Source of the DNA: CAIVVT01 sp052145115
GTDB taxonomy: Bacteria > Acidobacteriota > Terriglobia > Bryobacterales > Bryobacteraceae
Assembly: GCA_052145115.1 (NCBI GenBank)
Contig: JBKQPG010000028.1
Span: 124,001 to 188,000, forward strand
Length of the DNA stretch: 64,000 bases
Direction: 5' to 3'
A model generated the notes under the pieces. The model saw nothing but the letters and a program-made list of their open reading frames with translations, was not told the DNA's origin and searched no databases. The position numbers and the translations under genes were made by a program. Shown here piece by piece: positions 16,674 through 24,381 of the stretch (positions are counted from its first letter, which is position 1; the number at the start of each line of letters is the position of its first letter).

Positions 16674-17690
16674 GTGATCCTGGAGACGATTGTTGAAACA
16701 GCCGCACTGGTAGCCGGCGCGGGGCTGAGCTACCAGTGGGCGGGAGCGTGGCGCGACCGGATGCGCCACCCCGCTCCGGGCCGGATGATCTCCGTGCCGG
16801 GCGGCGCGCTGCACTGCTTCGAGTTGGGCTCAGGCGGGCCAGCGGTGGTGCTCGAGGCGGGCATTTCGGCATCCTCGGTGAGCTGGCGTCCGGTGCAGCA
16901 GGAGCTGGCGCGACGAGCGCGCGTGCTGGCCTACGACCGCGCTGGTTATGGTTGGAGTGCGCCCCCGCGCACTCCCCGAACGATGACCCGGCTGTGCGAT
17001 GAGCTTGCCGCGATGCTGGAGGCGAGCGGCGCGCGCGGGCCGTACGTGATGGTTGGACACTCGTTCGGCGGCCTTCTGCTGCGGCATTTCGCGGCGCGCG
17101 CGCCGGAGAAGGTGGCGGGCCTGGTGCTGGTGGATCCGCTGGAACCGTTCGAATGGTGGCCGCTGAATGAGCGGCAGGCGTACCGGCTCAGGAAGGGCGT
17201 TACGCTGGCGCGGCGCGGCGAGGTGCTGGCACGGTTGGGCGTGGTGCGATTGGGGCTGGACCTGCTAACGGCCGGTTCGAGAACCATGCCGAGGCTGCTG
17301 GCACGCGTCTCCAGCGGCAAGGGCGCGATGGTGACGGACCGGCTGGTGGGCGAGATTCGCAAGCTGCCGCGGGAGTTGTGGCCCATCGTGAAGGCGCATT
17401 GGTGCCAGCCGCGGGGGTTCGAAACGCTGGCCGAGTACCTGTCGCGATTGCCCGAGACATGCTCGATCGCGCCGGACGACAGGGCGCTGCACGGTGTGCC
17501 GCTGATCGTGATCTCGGCCGAGAAGTCAGCGCCGGAGGTATTGGAGGCGCAGCGGCGAACGGCGGCATTGTCCACGCGCGGGCGGCACATTGTGGCCGAG
17601 GGCAGCGGGCACTGGGTGCAACTGGACCGGCCGGAGCTGGTGGTCGAGGCGGTGCTGGACGTGGCAGCGCAGGCGCGGCAGGTAGACTGA
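16674..17690 (+). CDS. Alpha/beta hydrolase
   Basis: The 338-residue protein has a GTG start 17 bp after the previous stop. An N-terminal hydrophobic stretch (AALVAGAGLSYQWAG) may anchor it. The hydrolase core has the nucleophile elbow GHSFGG with Ser130, the oxyanion region VVLEAGISASSVSW and the late GSGHWVQLDRPELV, which supplies the catalytic histidine. The substrate is unknown (ester, lactone or epoxide). RidA follows by 40 bp. Confidence 0.85.
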   Translation: MILETIVETAALVAGAGLSYQWAGAWRDRMRHPAPGRMISVPGGALHCFELGSGGPAVVLEAGISASSVSWRPVQQELARRARVLAYDRAGYGWSAPPRTPRTMTRLCDELAAMLEASGARGPYVMVGHSFGGLLLRHFAARAPEKVAGLVLVDPLEPFEWWPLNERQAYRLRKGVTLARRGEVLARLGVVRLGLDLLTAGSRTMPRLLARVSSGKGAMVTDRLVGEIRKLPRELWPIVKAHWCQPRGFETLAEYLSRLPETCSIAPDDRALHGVPLIVISAEKSAPEVLEAQRRTAALSTRGRHIVAEGSGHWVQLDRPELVVEAVLDVAAQARQVD

Positions 17691-17730
17691 GAAAATGACG
17701 GCGCGCGGAACGCGCGTGACAGGAGGAATG

Positions 17731-18111
17731 ATGAAAGAGATCATTGCGACGGAGCGCGCACCGAAGGCGATCGGACCATACTCGCAGGCGACCCGGCACA
17801 ACGGCCTGGTCTACTCGAGCGGGCAGATCGCGCTGGACCCGGCGACGGGGCAAGTGGTTGAAGGCGGGATTGCCGAACAGACGGCGCGGGTATTGGAGAA
17901 CCTGAAGTGGGTTCTGGAAGCGGCGGGCGCGGGGCTCGACAGCGTGTTGAAGACGACCGTGTTTCTCCAGGATATGCGCGAATTCGGGGCCATGAACGAG
18001 GTCTACGCGAAGTACTTTGGGGAGAATCCGCCGGCGCGATCGACGGTGGAAGTGGCGCGGCTGCCGCGGGATGTGAGAGTGGAGATCGAGGCGATCGCGG
18101 CGGTGAAGTAG
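17731..18111 (+). CDS. ridA: RidA family enamine/imine deaminase
   Basis: The 126-residue protein is the usual length of RidA, which hydrolyses reactive 2-aminoacrylate and other enamines formed by PLP enzymes. Family blocks seen are KAIGPYSQA, VYSSGQIALDP, the long helix with LENLKWVLEAAGAGLDSVLKTTVFL, and PPARSTVEVARLPRDVRVEIEAIA with the conserved arginine. AGGAGG at 17721-17726 favours the ATG at 17731 over 17728. Its place behind a PLP decarboxylase operon fits its detoxifying role. Confidence 0.95.
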   Translation: MKEIIATERAPKAIGPYSQATRHNGLVYSSGQIALDPATGQVVEGGIAEQTARVLENLKWVLEAAGAGLDSVLKTTVFLQDMREFGAMNEVYAKYFGENPPARSTVEVARLPRDVRVEIEAIAAVK

Positions 18112-18129
18112 GGCCGCGCGGCTTGCCCC

Positions 18130-20283
18130 TCAGCGGAACTTCTCCACCAGCATCAGGTTGCTCTGTCTCTGTTGACTTCCATATGCAGAGTAAAGCAGCC
18201 ACCGGCTGTCGGGGGACACGGAAAAGCCGTACGCCATATTTCCCTCGACCTTCGCGACGGTCTCGACCTTCTGGGTGGCGAAGCGGAAGCACCGCACCAA
18301 GGGGTTTTTCCAGCCTGACAAGAAATAGATCCCTCGTTCGGTCACCGCGAAAAACTGGTTGCACGCAGACTCAATGATCCGGATCTCCTCGCCGCCCTCC
18401 ACTGCAACTCGCCACAGGTCGGTAATGTCCTCGGGCCCCCATGCGCGCATGTAATAAACGAATTTCCCGTCGGGCGATTCAACCCCGTAAGCGCCGCCTT
18501 GTTTTGTGATCTGCACCGCGTCTCCCCCGCCGGCGGGAACTTTCCACAACTGGTCCTTCCCACTCCGGTCGGAGGTGATGTACATCCACTTGCCGTCTCG
18601 CGACCACGAAGCAAGCCCATCCTCACTCTCCGTGCCGGGCAAACGCTCCGGCTTCCCTCCGTCCGCGCTAATGACGTAGATTTCGCTCCGCCCCCCGGGT
18701 CGGGCGTTGAAAGCGATGCGGCGTCCGTCCGGAGACCAGGCCGGATTTGCGACATACGGGCCGCCGAAGGAGGTCAGCTTTACCGGATTGGACCCGTCGG
18801 CGTCGCACAACCAGATCTCGTGGCTGCCAGAGCGATTCGAAGCGAACGCGATGCGCTTGCCGTCCGGCGAGTACATCGGGACGTGATCCAGGCGGGTGGA
18901 ACTCATCGGCATCTTAGCCACCTGGTGGCTGCCGGTCAGCTCCAGGCGCCAGATGTGCGCAACCACGGTGTACTGCACGTAAGCCACGCGGCCTTGCCGG
19001 GAAATCGCCGGCATGAGAAACCGGCCTTCCCCGCCGAAGGGCAGTCGCTCGGGTTCTCCCGGTCGTCGCGCGGCTCCACGAAGGGTCATCTGCCACAAGG
19101 TGCTATCGAAGCAGGAACCACCTGATGTGAGAAGAATCGAGTTTCCGTCGGGCCACCACGCCCCCTCATCCGTGCACCTTTGCCAGAACGTGATGCGCTT
19201 CGGTTCGCCAATGGCGCGCAGGTCCACGGACAGTTCCAGCAGATGAAGATCGGAGCCCCCCAAAGCGTTGATCGCCCTGGTGAATACAATAGCCTTCCCG
19301 TCGGGAGAAACGGCTGGGTTTACATCGCCGGAGAGGCCCTTAGGCGGAGAGGTCAGTCTGCGCTTCTCGCCGGTTTCGACGGCGACCAGGAATAGGGCGA
19401 ATGGCTCTTGGACCGAATTTCTGTCGGAAACTACGAGCCACTGGCCGCTGGGGTGCCACGACATCCTTCCTTCCCCAAAATCTTCCCCCTTAAGAACCTC
19501 CATGAGCTTTCGCTCGGCCCCGCCCACAGCCGGGATCAGGAGCACGCCGCTTTTCTCGCTGGACAACCTACGCTGGAAGGCGATCCAGCGCCCGTCCGGG
19601 GACCAGGCAGGAGCGAAATCGTCGGCCGGATCCTTCGTCAGACGGACAGGCTCTTCTGCGCCGATCTGCTTGACGTAGATGTCCCAGTTGTCCTGCTTGG
19701 GCCCGTGCCAAGTGAATGCCACGCGGTCCCCCTCCGGAGAGAAACTCGGCGACATCTGGTAGCCCGGGTAGGTGGTGAGGGGGACCGGAAGCGGCACGGC
19801 TTCCGTCGCCTTCCCGGGCCTGTTCAGCAGCCACAGGGCGCATCCGGCAGCCACGATAAGAAGGCCGGCGCCTGCGGGCCACCACCACCCGCGCCTGCGA
19901 GCCGCCGGAACCGGGATCGGGGCAGAGACCGGGATCGGGGCCGGCGTCGCCAGGCCTTCCACCGGAGCGATGAAGCGGTAGCCCTGTTTCGGCAGCGTTT
20001 CGATGTACTGCGGCTTCGATGCACCTTCGCGCAACGCCAGCCGGACTTGCCGGATACAGTAGTTCAATCCCTGGTCGAATTCGACAAAAGTTGCATCGCC
20101 CCATACGCGCGTGCGCAATTGTTCGCGGGTAACGATCTCACCAGGCCGCTCCAGCAGGACGCCCAAGACCTGCAGCGGTTGCGGCTGAATCTTGACCGGC
20201 CAGCCGTCGCGGAACAGTGTTCCGGACTGGGAATCGAATTCGTAATCGCCAAACCGTAGCCGTTCGCTGCCGCCCGCGCCCAT
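18130..20283 (-). CDS. Winged-helix DNA-binding and TolB-propeller membrane protein
   Basis: The 717-residue protein has an OmpR/CadC-type winged helix at about 8-105 (RFGDYEFDSQSGTLFRDG...YCIRQVRLALREGASKPQYIETLPKQGYRF). One membrane segment lies at 138-156 (WWWPAGAGLLIVAAGCALWLL), and a periplasmic beta-propeller of TolB/PD40 repeats such as PAWSPDGRWIAF, PAVSPDGKAIVF and PMYSPDGKRIAF follows. The design suggests a one-component membrane regulator, with the propeller sensing outside and the winged helix binding DNA inside. The type is very common in Solibacter-like genomes. It is divergent from the tandem pair at 20429. Confidence 0.9.
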   Translation of the reverse strand: MGAGGSERLRFGDYEFDSQSGTLFRDGWPVKIQPQPLQVLGVLLERPGEIVTREQLRTRVWGDATFVEFDQGLNYCIRQVRLALREGASKPQYIETLPKQGYRFIAPVEGLATPAPIPVSAPIPVPAARRRGWWWPAGAGLLIVAAGCALWLLNRPGKATEAVPLPVPLTTYPGYQMSPSFSPEGDRVAFTWHGPKQDNWDIYVKQIGAEEPVRLTKDPADDFAPAWSPDGRWIAFQRRLSSEKSGVLLIPAVGGAERKLMEVLKGEDFGEGRMSWHPSGQWLVVSDRNSVQEPFALFLVAVETGEKRRLTSPPKGLSGDVNPAVSPDGKAIVFTRAINALGGSDLHLLELSVDLRAIGEPKRITFWQRCTDEGAWWPDGNSILLTSGGSCFDSTLWQMTLRGAARRPGEPERLPFGGEGRFLMPAISRQGRVAYVQYTVVAHIWRLELTGSHQVAKMPMSSTRLDHVPMYSPDGKRIAFASNRSGSHEIWLCDADGSNPVKLTSFGGPYVANPAWSPDGRRIAFNARPGGRSEIYVISADGGKPERLPGTESEDGLASWSRDGKWMYITSDRSGKDQLWKVPAGGGDAVQITKQGGAYGVESPDGKFVYYMRAWGPEDITDLWRVAVEGGEEIRIIESACNQFFAVTERGIYFLSGWKNPLVRCFRFATQKVETVAKVEGNMAYGFSVSPDSRWLLYSAYGSQQRQSNLMLVEKFR

Positions 20284-20428
20284 GGCGGATCCCTCTGTTC
20301 TTAGGAGTTTACACCCTCAGGTCGGATGAGGAGGTCCTCACAGCGAACTCATGCCGCTTGTTAGCCGGTTGATGCTAGCTTCGACCATGCCGGTTGGAGC
20401 CGGCCAAGACAGGATTTGGAGGATCACC

Positions 20429-20848
20429 ATGAAAAACAGAACTTTCGCGACGCTGGGCTTGCTGGCGTTGCTCGCAACAGCTTCCGCGTTTGCCCAACAG
20501 CATCGCGGGACATTCAACATCCCGTTCGAATTCAGCACCGGCGACAAAGTCATGCCCGCCGGTCAGTATGAAGTAAGCCAGCCTATAGGGCTAGGGTCCG
20601 TGGAACTCTCGTGTTCTGCTCACAAGGTCGGTGTGCTTTTCCTCACCCGCCCGGTCGGCAGCTATGACGTGCGCATCAACGAGTCCAGACTCGTGTTCAA
20701 CAAGTACGGAGACAGGTACTTCCTTTCGTCTGTTTCGTGGCCCGGATATATTGGCAGCGCTCTGCCCATATCCAGGATCGAACGTGATTTCGTCGTTCAA
20801 GCCTCGCTGGCGCCAGCGAGCCAGGTCGTGCTCGTCGCGCGGCGTTAG
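20429..20848 (+). CDS. Small exported protein, tandem paralogue 1
   Basis: The 139-residue protein has a clear signal peptide (NRTFATLGLLALLATASAFAQ). The mature part starts with FNIPFEFSTGDKVMPAGQYEV, then short beta-rich blocks (RLVFNKYGDRYFLSSV), and ends SQVVLVARR. I know this only as a small secreted family typical of Acidobacteria, without a function. TTGGAGGA precedes the ATG. The next gene is a diverged copy. Confidence 0.85.
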   Translation: MKNRTFATLGLLALLATASAFAQQHRGTFNIPFEFSTGDKVMPAGQYEVSQPIGLGSVELSCSAHKVGVLFLTRPVGSYDVRINESRLVFNKYGDRYFLSSVSWPGYIGSALPISRIERDFVVQASLAPASQVVLVARR

Positions 20849-20863
20849 CTTAGGCGGCCCACT

Positions 20864-21280
20864 ATGAAGAACAGAACTTTCGCGACGTTAGGTCTGCTGG
20901 CGTTGCTCGCGGCAGCCTCCGCGTTTGGCCAGGAGCGCATGACATTCGACGTCCCGTTCGAATTCAGCACCGGGGGCAGAATCATGCCCGCCGGTCAATA
21001 TACGGTAACCCACCTCCCGGAGTTACGAGCGATCAAGCTCGAGTGCTATGACTGCGAAGTCAATGTGCGTCTCCTCACGTACGGGGTCGGCAGTGAGAAA
21101 TCGAGCAACCATTCCGGCAGACTCATGTTCAAAAGGTACGGAGACACTTACTTCCTTTCCTCCGTCTGGTCGCGCCGCGGTGTGGGTGAAGCTCTGCCCA
21201 CATCCAAGACCGAACGCGAAACTGTCCTTCGCGCCTCGCTCTCGCCAACGAGTCAGGTGGTCCTCGTCGCCCGGCGCTGA
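20864..21280 (+). CDS. Small exported protein, tandem paralogue 2
   Basis: This 138-residue paralogue of the previous gene starts 15 bp downstream. The signal peptides are almost identical (NRTFATLGLLALLA.ASAF), and PFEFSTG..(V/I)MPAGQY and the C-terminal SQVVLVARR are kept. The middle has diverged and gained two cysteines (ECYDCE). The strong identity of the first 70 bases against the rest points to a local duplication with selection or conversion on the signal region. A CG-rich hairpin at 21303-21333 follows. Confidence 0.85.
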   Translation: MKNRTFATLGLLALLAAASAFGQERMTFDVPFEFSTGGRIMPAGQYTVTHLPELRAIKLECYDCEVNVRLLTYGVGSEKSSNHSGRLMFKRYGDTYFLSSVWSRRGVGEALPTSKTERETVLRASLSPTSQVVLVARR

Positions 21281-21302
21281 CGCCTGGCGATAACACCTGT
21301 GA

Positions 21303-21333
21303 CGGCCCGGACGCCTGCGCGCCGTCCGGGCCG
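21303..21333. terminator. Strong hairpin, no T run
   Basis: CGGCCCGGACG (21303-21313) pairs perfectly with CGTCCGGGCCG (21323-21333) around a 9-nt loop. No T tract follows, so it is a possible but non-canonical terminator for the tandem gene pair. A second hairpin, GGTAGTG/CACTACC, is at 21390-21409. Confidence 0.5.
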
Positions 21334-21492
21334 CCTAAAAGTCCGCATCACGGAGCAGCCGGAATCTGCGCCAATGGCCGGCAAACGGCGGTAGTGTGAA
21401 CCCACTACCCGTGCGTCCGCGGACGCCGCGCCGCAGCGGTTCAGCGGCAGGCGTCTACAAGTGGACTTGCGGGCTTGGACTAATGGGCTGGG

Positions 21493-21870
21493 CTATTCGT
21501 GCGCCGAATAGGGCTGCTGCGGCGGCTGGAGCTTCACCTCGACGGTGCGCTCTTCTTCGTTGATGTCGAAGACCTGGCCGAAGGTCTGGTAGCCCTTGGC
21601 GATGACCTGGACCTTGATCTTGCCCTGCGGGATGGGCGGGATGTGGGCGACGCCTTCCATGTTGGTCTTGAGCTCGTAGTGGACGTAGTCCTTCTTGCCG
21701 AGCTTCATGTAGTCGCGGCCTTCGACAAAGGTGACGATGACGCTGGCGCGCTCGATGGGCTTGTCCTCGAAGTTCTTCACCTCGATGGCCAGCTTGGTCA
21801 TCGGATGGGGTGCAAACGCCGCCGCGAAAGCAAGCGAGAGGGCTGCTGCGAGAAAGAGCCGGAAGGCCAT
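21493..21870 (-). CDS. Small exported protein with carboxypeptidase-regulatory-like fold
   Basis: The product has 125 residues with a signal peptide (FLAAALSLAFAAAFA). The rest reads as one small beta-sandwich (LAIEVKNFEDKPIERASVIVTFVEGR...EGVAHIPPIPQGKIKVQVIAKGYQTFGQ), the pattern of carboxypeptidase-regulatory or PEGA-like domains: a tolerant surface domain, not an enzyme. It lies 48 bp downstream of hpnE on the same strand and may be read with it. Function is unknown. Confidence 0.75.
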   Translation of the reverse strand: MAFRLFLAAALSLAFAAAFAPHPMTKLAIEVKNFEDKPIERASVIVTFVEGRDYMKLGKKDYVHYELKTNMEGVAHIPPIPQGKIKVQVIAKGYQTFGQVFDINEEERTVEVKLQPPQQPYSAHE

Positions 21871-21918
21871 AAGAACGATTATCCTACGAAGGCGGCGCCA
21901 GCGCGGCAGGCCCGTAAT

Positions 21919-23256
21919 TCAAGCGATGTCCGGAAGCAGATACCGGCCGGGCCGGCCCAGAACGGCCGAGGCGCGCTCGGCGGCGATGTGGCCGCTGCGG
22001 ACGGCGCCCTCCATGGTGCAAGGCCAGCCGGAACGCGTCCAGTCGCCGGCCAGCGTGAGATTGGAGATGGGCGTGGCCGCGGCGGGGCGGAACTGCTCCA
22101 AGCCGGGCCGCGCCGAGAAGGTCGCGCGGACTTCTTTCACGACGTGGGCCTTGACCAGATTGGCCTCACGCACGGCGGGCAGGAACTCGGCCAGTTCGCG
22201 CAGGGCCAGGTCGAGGATCGCGCCGCGGCTGAGGGGCGTCAGGGAACGCGAGGCGCTGACGACCAACTGCAGGTAACGGCCGGCGTCCTTATTGAAGAAC
22301 CACTGCACGGTGCGGTCGAGCAGCGTGGCGTGGGGCAAGGCGGTGACCGGGCGGTCGAACCAGAGGTGAATGCCGGTGATGGGGACGTGCTCGAACTGAG
22401 TGAAATCGACGCCCAGGGCGGGGGCGAGCGAGTCGAGCGCGGCGACGCGCTCGAAGGGCAGGGCGGAGATATAGTGTCGCGCGGTGAGCAGCGCGCCGCC
22501 CGCTTCGACGCCCGCGACTGTCGCGCCGCCGAGGCGAACGGCCGTCACTGGTGTGCGGAACGAGAGGCGCACGGTGGGCAGATGCTGCCAGGCCGCGGCG
22601 CTGTATAGTTCGCCCAGCGGTACGTTGGGCAGGCCCATTTCATAGGAATCGGAGGCCGCGAGAAAGCCCAGCCGGAAGACCTGGAAGCCGTGTAGGGCCG
22701 ACATGCGGCCGAGGTCCTCGTTGATCGCGCTGACCAGCACCTGCTGCCAGAAGCGCGTGATGGCAGCGGGCGTCTGGCGCTGCTCCCGCAGCCAGTCGAG
22801 CATGGTGATGGAGTCGAGGTCGCGGCGCGTGCGACGCTCGGAGCGCAGGGCCAGCAGCGCACGGGCGATGGCCAGCTTGTCGGCGAGCGAAAGGAAACGC
22901 AGCGTGGCGAACGAGCCGGCAAAATGCAGTGGCGCGGGGAGCAGGCCGGCCTTCAGGACCGAGGTGCGGCCGCCCGGTTCGATGAAGAAAAAGTCGCGGT
23001 GGAAGGTGATGCGGTCCGCCACGCCCAAGCGGTGGTAGAAGGCCAGCAGGTTGACACAGCAGCGCAACAGGATGTGCTGGCAGTTGTCGATGGTCGCGGC
23101 CTCTTCGTCTTCCGTGGCCGGCGCGGGATAGGAGGTGGCGCGGCCGCCGGCGAAGGGCTTCATCTCGAGCACGGTCACGTCGAAGCCTGACTCGCCGAGT
23201 GCTGCCGCGGCCGCGAGGCCGGCGAGGCCGCCACCGAGGATGAGGACGTCGGTCAT
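21919..23256 (-). CDS. hpnE: Hydroxysqualene dehydroxylase HpnE
   Basis: This 445-residue FAD-dependent amine-oxidase-like protein has the dinucleotide site LGGGLAGLAAAAALGESG at 7-24 followed by VTVLEMKPFAGGRATSY. Also seen are NCQHILLRCCVNLLAFYHRLG, NEDLGRMSA and the C-terminal FAD contact TLAGDWTRSGWPCTMEGAVRSG. HpnE reduces hydroxysqualene to squalene, the third step after HpnD and HpnC. It is the hopanoid step missing from the operon at 30-38.6 kb and lies about 7 kb from it on the same strand. Confidence 0.92.
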   Translation of the reverse strand: MTDVLILGGGLAGLAAAAALGESGFDVTVLEMKPFAGGRATSYPAPATEDEEAATIDNCQHILLRCCVNLLAFYHRLGVADRITFHRDFFFIEPGGRTSVLKAGLLPAPLHFAGSFATLRFLSLADKLAIARALLALRSERRTRRDLDSITMLDWLREQRQTPAAITRFWQQVLVSAINEDLGRMSALHGFQVFRLGFLAASDSYEMGLPNVPLGELYSAAAWQHLPTVRLSFRTPVTAVRLGGATVAGVEAGGALLTARHYISALPFERVAALDSLAPALGVDFTQFEHVPITGIHLWFDRPVTALPHATLLDRTVQWFFNKDAGRYLQLVVSASRSLTPLSRGAILDLALRELAEFLPAVREANLVKAHVVKEVRATFSARPGLEQFRPAAATPISNLTLAGDWTRSGWPCTMEGAVRSGHIAAERASAVLGRPGRYLLPDIA

Positions 23257-23836
23257 GCGTTAACAGCAGAGCCGGGGGCGGTCCGCTCCATGAATGTTCG
23301 TAAAGCCTTCCGGCGCGATGCCGGAGGGCGTGCAACATGATCCATGCTACATCCTAGCGTCAAGCCGATCTTGAGGAAATGGTGTACTGGTAATTGAACG
23401 CCGATGGGAACAGATCTGGGCACGGGAAGGTCGAAAGGCGAAGGCAAAGGCGGTGCCAGGTGGGGCAGCGGAGGGTGGGTGGCATTGCCGTAGTAGTCCA
23501 GTGCGCCACTCATGAAGCTCCGGAGGAGCGGCAGACATCTGCCGACGGCGCAAGCCGTGTGGGAACGGCCCAATGACTTGAAGTCCCGCCAGGGGCGGAA
23601 GACTTTCTTACGCCCCGTTCCGGGGCTGGCACGGTCACCGACAGAATTCCCAGGACTCACGTCCTGGGCTATTTTCTTCCGCCTTTGCAGGCGAAATCGC
23701 CAGAGAAGGGGTCAGGACGCGATGGCGAAGAGGCGAGTGCGTCAGGCTGCCCCCTTCTTTCCCCTCTCTCCTTCTCTCTTCCCGCGCCCTGCCTGAGGTT
23801 ATCCTGTAGATGCTACATTTGAGGAGGATTAGCATT
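23257..23836. other. Gene-free gap with REP-like hairpins
   Basis: No credible gene in 580 bases; a 135-codon open frame on the minus strand has biased, proline-rich content and no family likeness. Hairpins seen are TCCGGC/GCCGGA at 23309-23325, GCCCCG-TTC-CGGGGC at 23612-23626, CCCAGGAC-TCAC-GTCCTGGG at 23649-23668 and GCCT/AGGC at 23681-23692. The series at 23586-23692 looks like a cluster of REP-type elements. Confidence 0.55.
23586..23692. repeat. REP-like hairpin cluster
   Basis: Three short palindromes (23612-23626, 23649-23668, 23681-23692) occur within 81 bases, separated by similar CTTTCTTACGC and TTTTCTTCCGC linkers. The repeated TTCTTnCGCC linker suggests one ancestral unit. No partner RAYT transposase gene is in this window. 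Confidence 0.45.
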
Positions 23837-24271
23837 GTGGGATTGAGTGAAGCAGCTGTACTTGGAAAGATAATTCGGCGTGTACTCCTGTATATCGGGC
23901 TTGCGATGGCTGGCTTGGCGGTCATTGTATTGATCATCGTTGTCTCGAACTATACGGGCATAGAGCCTCCTGAAAGATGGGTTGCTCTAGCGTACTGGAC
24001 GCTCGCTCTATTGATAGCAGGAGTCCGTGTATACAGAGAACATTGGCATCGCGCAGAACTGTGGTTGGCGATGGCGGGCCTACTTGCGATTCACCTGCTA
24101 GGATTTGTGGTCATATTGCGTAGCTACCCAGAGTGGCGTGCAGTGTGGTTCGCGTTCACCTCTCTAGGCGAAGCAGTGTTTTTTAGATGGATTCTCGACG
24201 CAGTCCTCACCCATCAGGCCAAACGGAGAAAGGGACGCGAGCATGGACGGCCTGACCCGTCACACCGCTGA
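23837..24271 (+). CDS. Small multi-pass membrane protein, unrecognised
   Basis: The 144-residue protein has about four membrane helices: 12-38 (LLYIGLAMAGLAVIVLIIVVS), 51-68, 79-99 (LWLAMAGLLAIHLLGFVVIL) and 110-125. The family is not recognised. The GTG at 23837 is chosen because GAGGAGG lies 9 bases upstream; an ATG at 23810 is in frame but has no such site. Base composition is clearly lower in GC than its neighbours. That, with the hairpin-rich gap before it, suggests acquired DNA. Confidence 0.6.
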   Translation: MGLSEAAVLGKIIRRVLLYIGLAMAGLAVIVLIIVVSNYTGIEPPERWVALAYWTLALLIAGVRVYREHWHRAELWLAMAGLLAIHLLGFVVILRSYPEWRAVWFAFTSLGEAVFFRWILDAVLTHQAKRRKGREHGRPDPSHR

Positions 24272-24381
24272 CCGACTGAACTCAAACGACCTTGAAGGCA
24301 GTTGCTACCTTTGGCGCACACCACAACCTGAAAAGAGCGAGATCGAAGGAGTCAGGCTGATCCCTTCTGACGTCGGGCGGC

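Noticed and set aside
23253..23660. 135-codon minus-strand frame before hpnE
   Set aside because: Covers palindromes and biased sequence, no recognisable domain. Considered a transposase remnant but no DDE or HUH motif is visible.
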